Assembly (NCBI GenBank): GCA_018817195.1
Contig: JAHIUL010000139.1
Coordinates: forward strand, 1 to 5,606
Direction of reading: 5' to 3'
Length of the DNA: 5,606 nucleotides
Source of the DNA: Candidatus Margulisiibacteriota bacterium
GTDB taxonomy: Bacteria > Margulisbacteria > WOR-1 > O2-12-FULL-45-9
Shown here: one piece after another, positions 5,190-5,606 of the stretch
Position numbering within the stretch: position 1 is the stretch's first letter
Layout: every line of letters starts with the position of its first letter
The notes under the pieces: generated by a model
Told to the model about the DNA's origin: nothing
Database searches by the model: none
Seen by the model: only the letters and a program-made list of their open reading frames with translations
Position numbers and translations under genes: made by a program

Positions 5190-5606
5190 GCTATACAGTA
5201 AATCACGCGCCGCATCAAAAGTTTAAAGTTAGTGTGCCAACAATGATGTATGAGGTCATAATTGGCCTGCTGCCGGCCAGTGCTGCCGGAGTTTATTTTT
5301 TTGGTCCAAGGGCTTTGGCTCTAATTCTCACTTGTATAGTATCAGCAGTTGCCGCAGAGTATCTGGTCAATAAGCTGATGAAAAAAGATCAGACAGTGGG
5401 GGACGGTAGTGCAGTAGTGACCGGATTATTATTGGCGCTTTGTTTAACCCCAACTTTTCCTTTTTATGGCGCGGTTTTAGGTTCAATTTTTGCTATTTTA
5501 ATCGGCAAACAGCTTTTTGGCGGCCTGGGATTTAATATTTTTAATCCAGCCTTGGTTGGCCGGGCTTTTCTTGTAGCGTCTTTTCCAGTACAGATGACAA
5601 CTTGGA
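5186..5606 (+). CDS. rnfD: Rnf complex subunit D, N-terminal part
   Basis: RnfD is an integral-membrane, flavin-bearing subunit of Rnf, related to NqrB of the Na+-pumping NADH:quinone oxidoreductase. The window holds its first 140 codons; the rest, including the usual covalent-FMN threonine motif, lies beyond the right edge. Visible family features are a polar N-terminus (SYTVNHAPHQKFKVSVPTMM), MYEVIIGLLPA (21-31), DGSAVVTGLLLAL (73-85) and GGLGFNIFNPALVGRAFL (112-129). Hydrophobic segments lie at about 21-40, 41-60, 77-90, 93-108 and 117-132. The ATG overlaps the rnfC stop (5186-5189), and GAGG (5174-5177) lies 8 nt upstream, so translation is coupled. The order C then D is the usual start of an rnfCDGEAB operon, which predicts rnfG next. 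Confidence 0.95.
   Translation, partial: MSYTVNHAPHQKFKVSVPTMMYEVIIGLLPASAAGVYFFGPRALALILTCIVSAVAAEYLVNKLMKKDQTVGDGSAVVTGLLLALCLTPTFPFYGAVLGSIFAILIGKQLFGGLGFNIFNPALVGRAFLVASFPVQMTTW

Overview
This 5.6 kb window carries eight protein-coding genes, two of them cut by the window ends, with very little non-coding DNA. It looks like bacterial chromosome from an anaerobic, probably uncultured, lineage. The evidence is an Rnf-type electron-transport cluster, standard stop-codon use including TGA, Shine-Dalgarno sites in front of some genes, and sigma-70-like promoters with a TATAAT box. Protein style and gene mixture bring to mind candidate phyla such as Margulisbacteria/Saganbacteria or Omnitrophica. 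That is an impression from general knowledge and cannot be shown from this sequence alone. No tRNA, rRNA, CRISPR array or transposase gene is visible.

Region 1 (1-974, + strand) holds the C-terminal part of an acyl-adenylating enzyme (acyl-CoA or acyl-ACP synthetase), followed at once by an acyl carrier protein. The junction contains a short hairpin-rich element bounded by TGACAAAT repeats, which probably supplies a spurious N-terminal extension to the ACP reading frame. The pair suggests loading of an acyl group onto a dedicated ACP.

Region 2 (979-2928, - strand) runs panD (aspartate 1-decarboxylase), then a Sec-exported DJ-1/PfpI-family protein overlapping panD by ATGA, then hisG (long-form ATP phosphoribosyltransferase). 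hisG has its own candidate promoter and a strong AGGAGG site. The panD promoter (TTGAAA, 17 bp, TATAAT) lies so close to the start codon that the mRNA should be almost leaderless.

Region 3 (2929-5606, + strand), divergent from panD, is the beginning of an Rnf cluster: a small exported or membrane protein of unknown function, an RseC/MucC-like membrane protein, rnfC, and the first 140 codons of rnfD. rnfG, rnfE, rnfA and rnfB would be expected beyond the right edge. Rnf couples ferredoxin:NAD+ oxidoreduction to ion transport, and RseC-type proteins are known to act with the related Rsx complex. The small protein, whose gene overlaps rseC by 26 nt, is the best candidate here for an undescribed Rnf accessory factor.

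An identical extended -10 element (ATGTTATAAT) occurs upstream of hisG, the small-protein gene and rnfC. The window is otherwise gene-dense, and no stretch over 300 bases lacks a gene.
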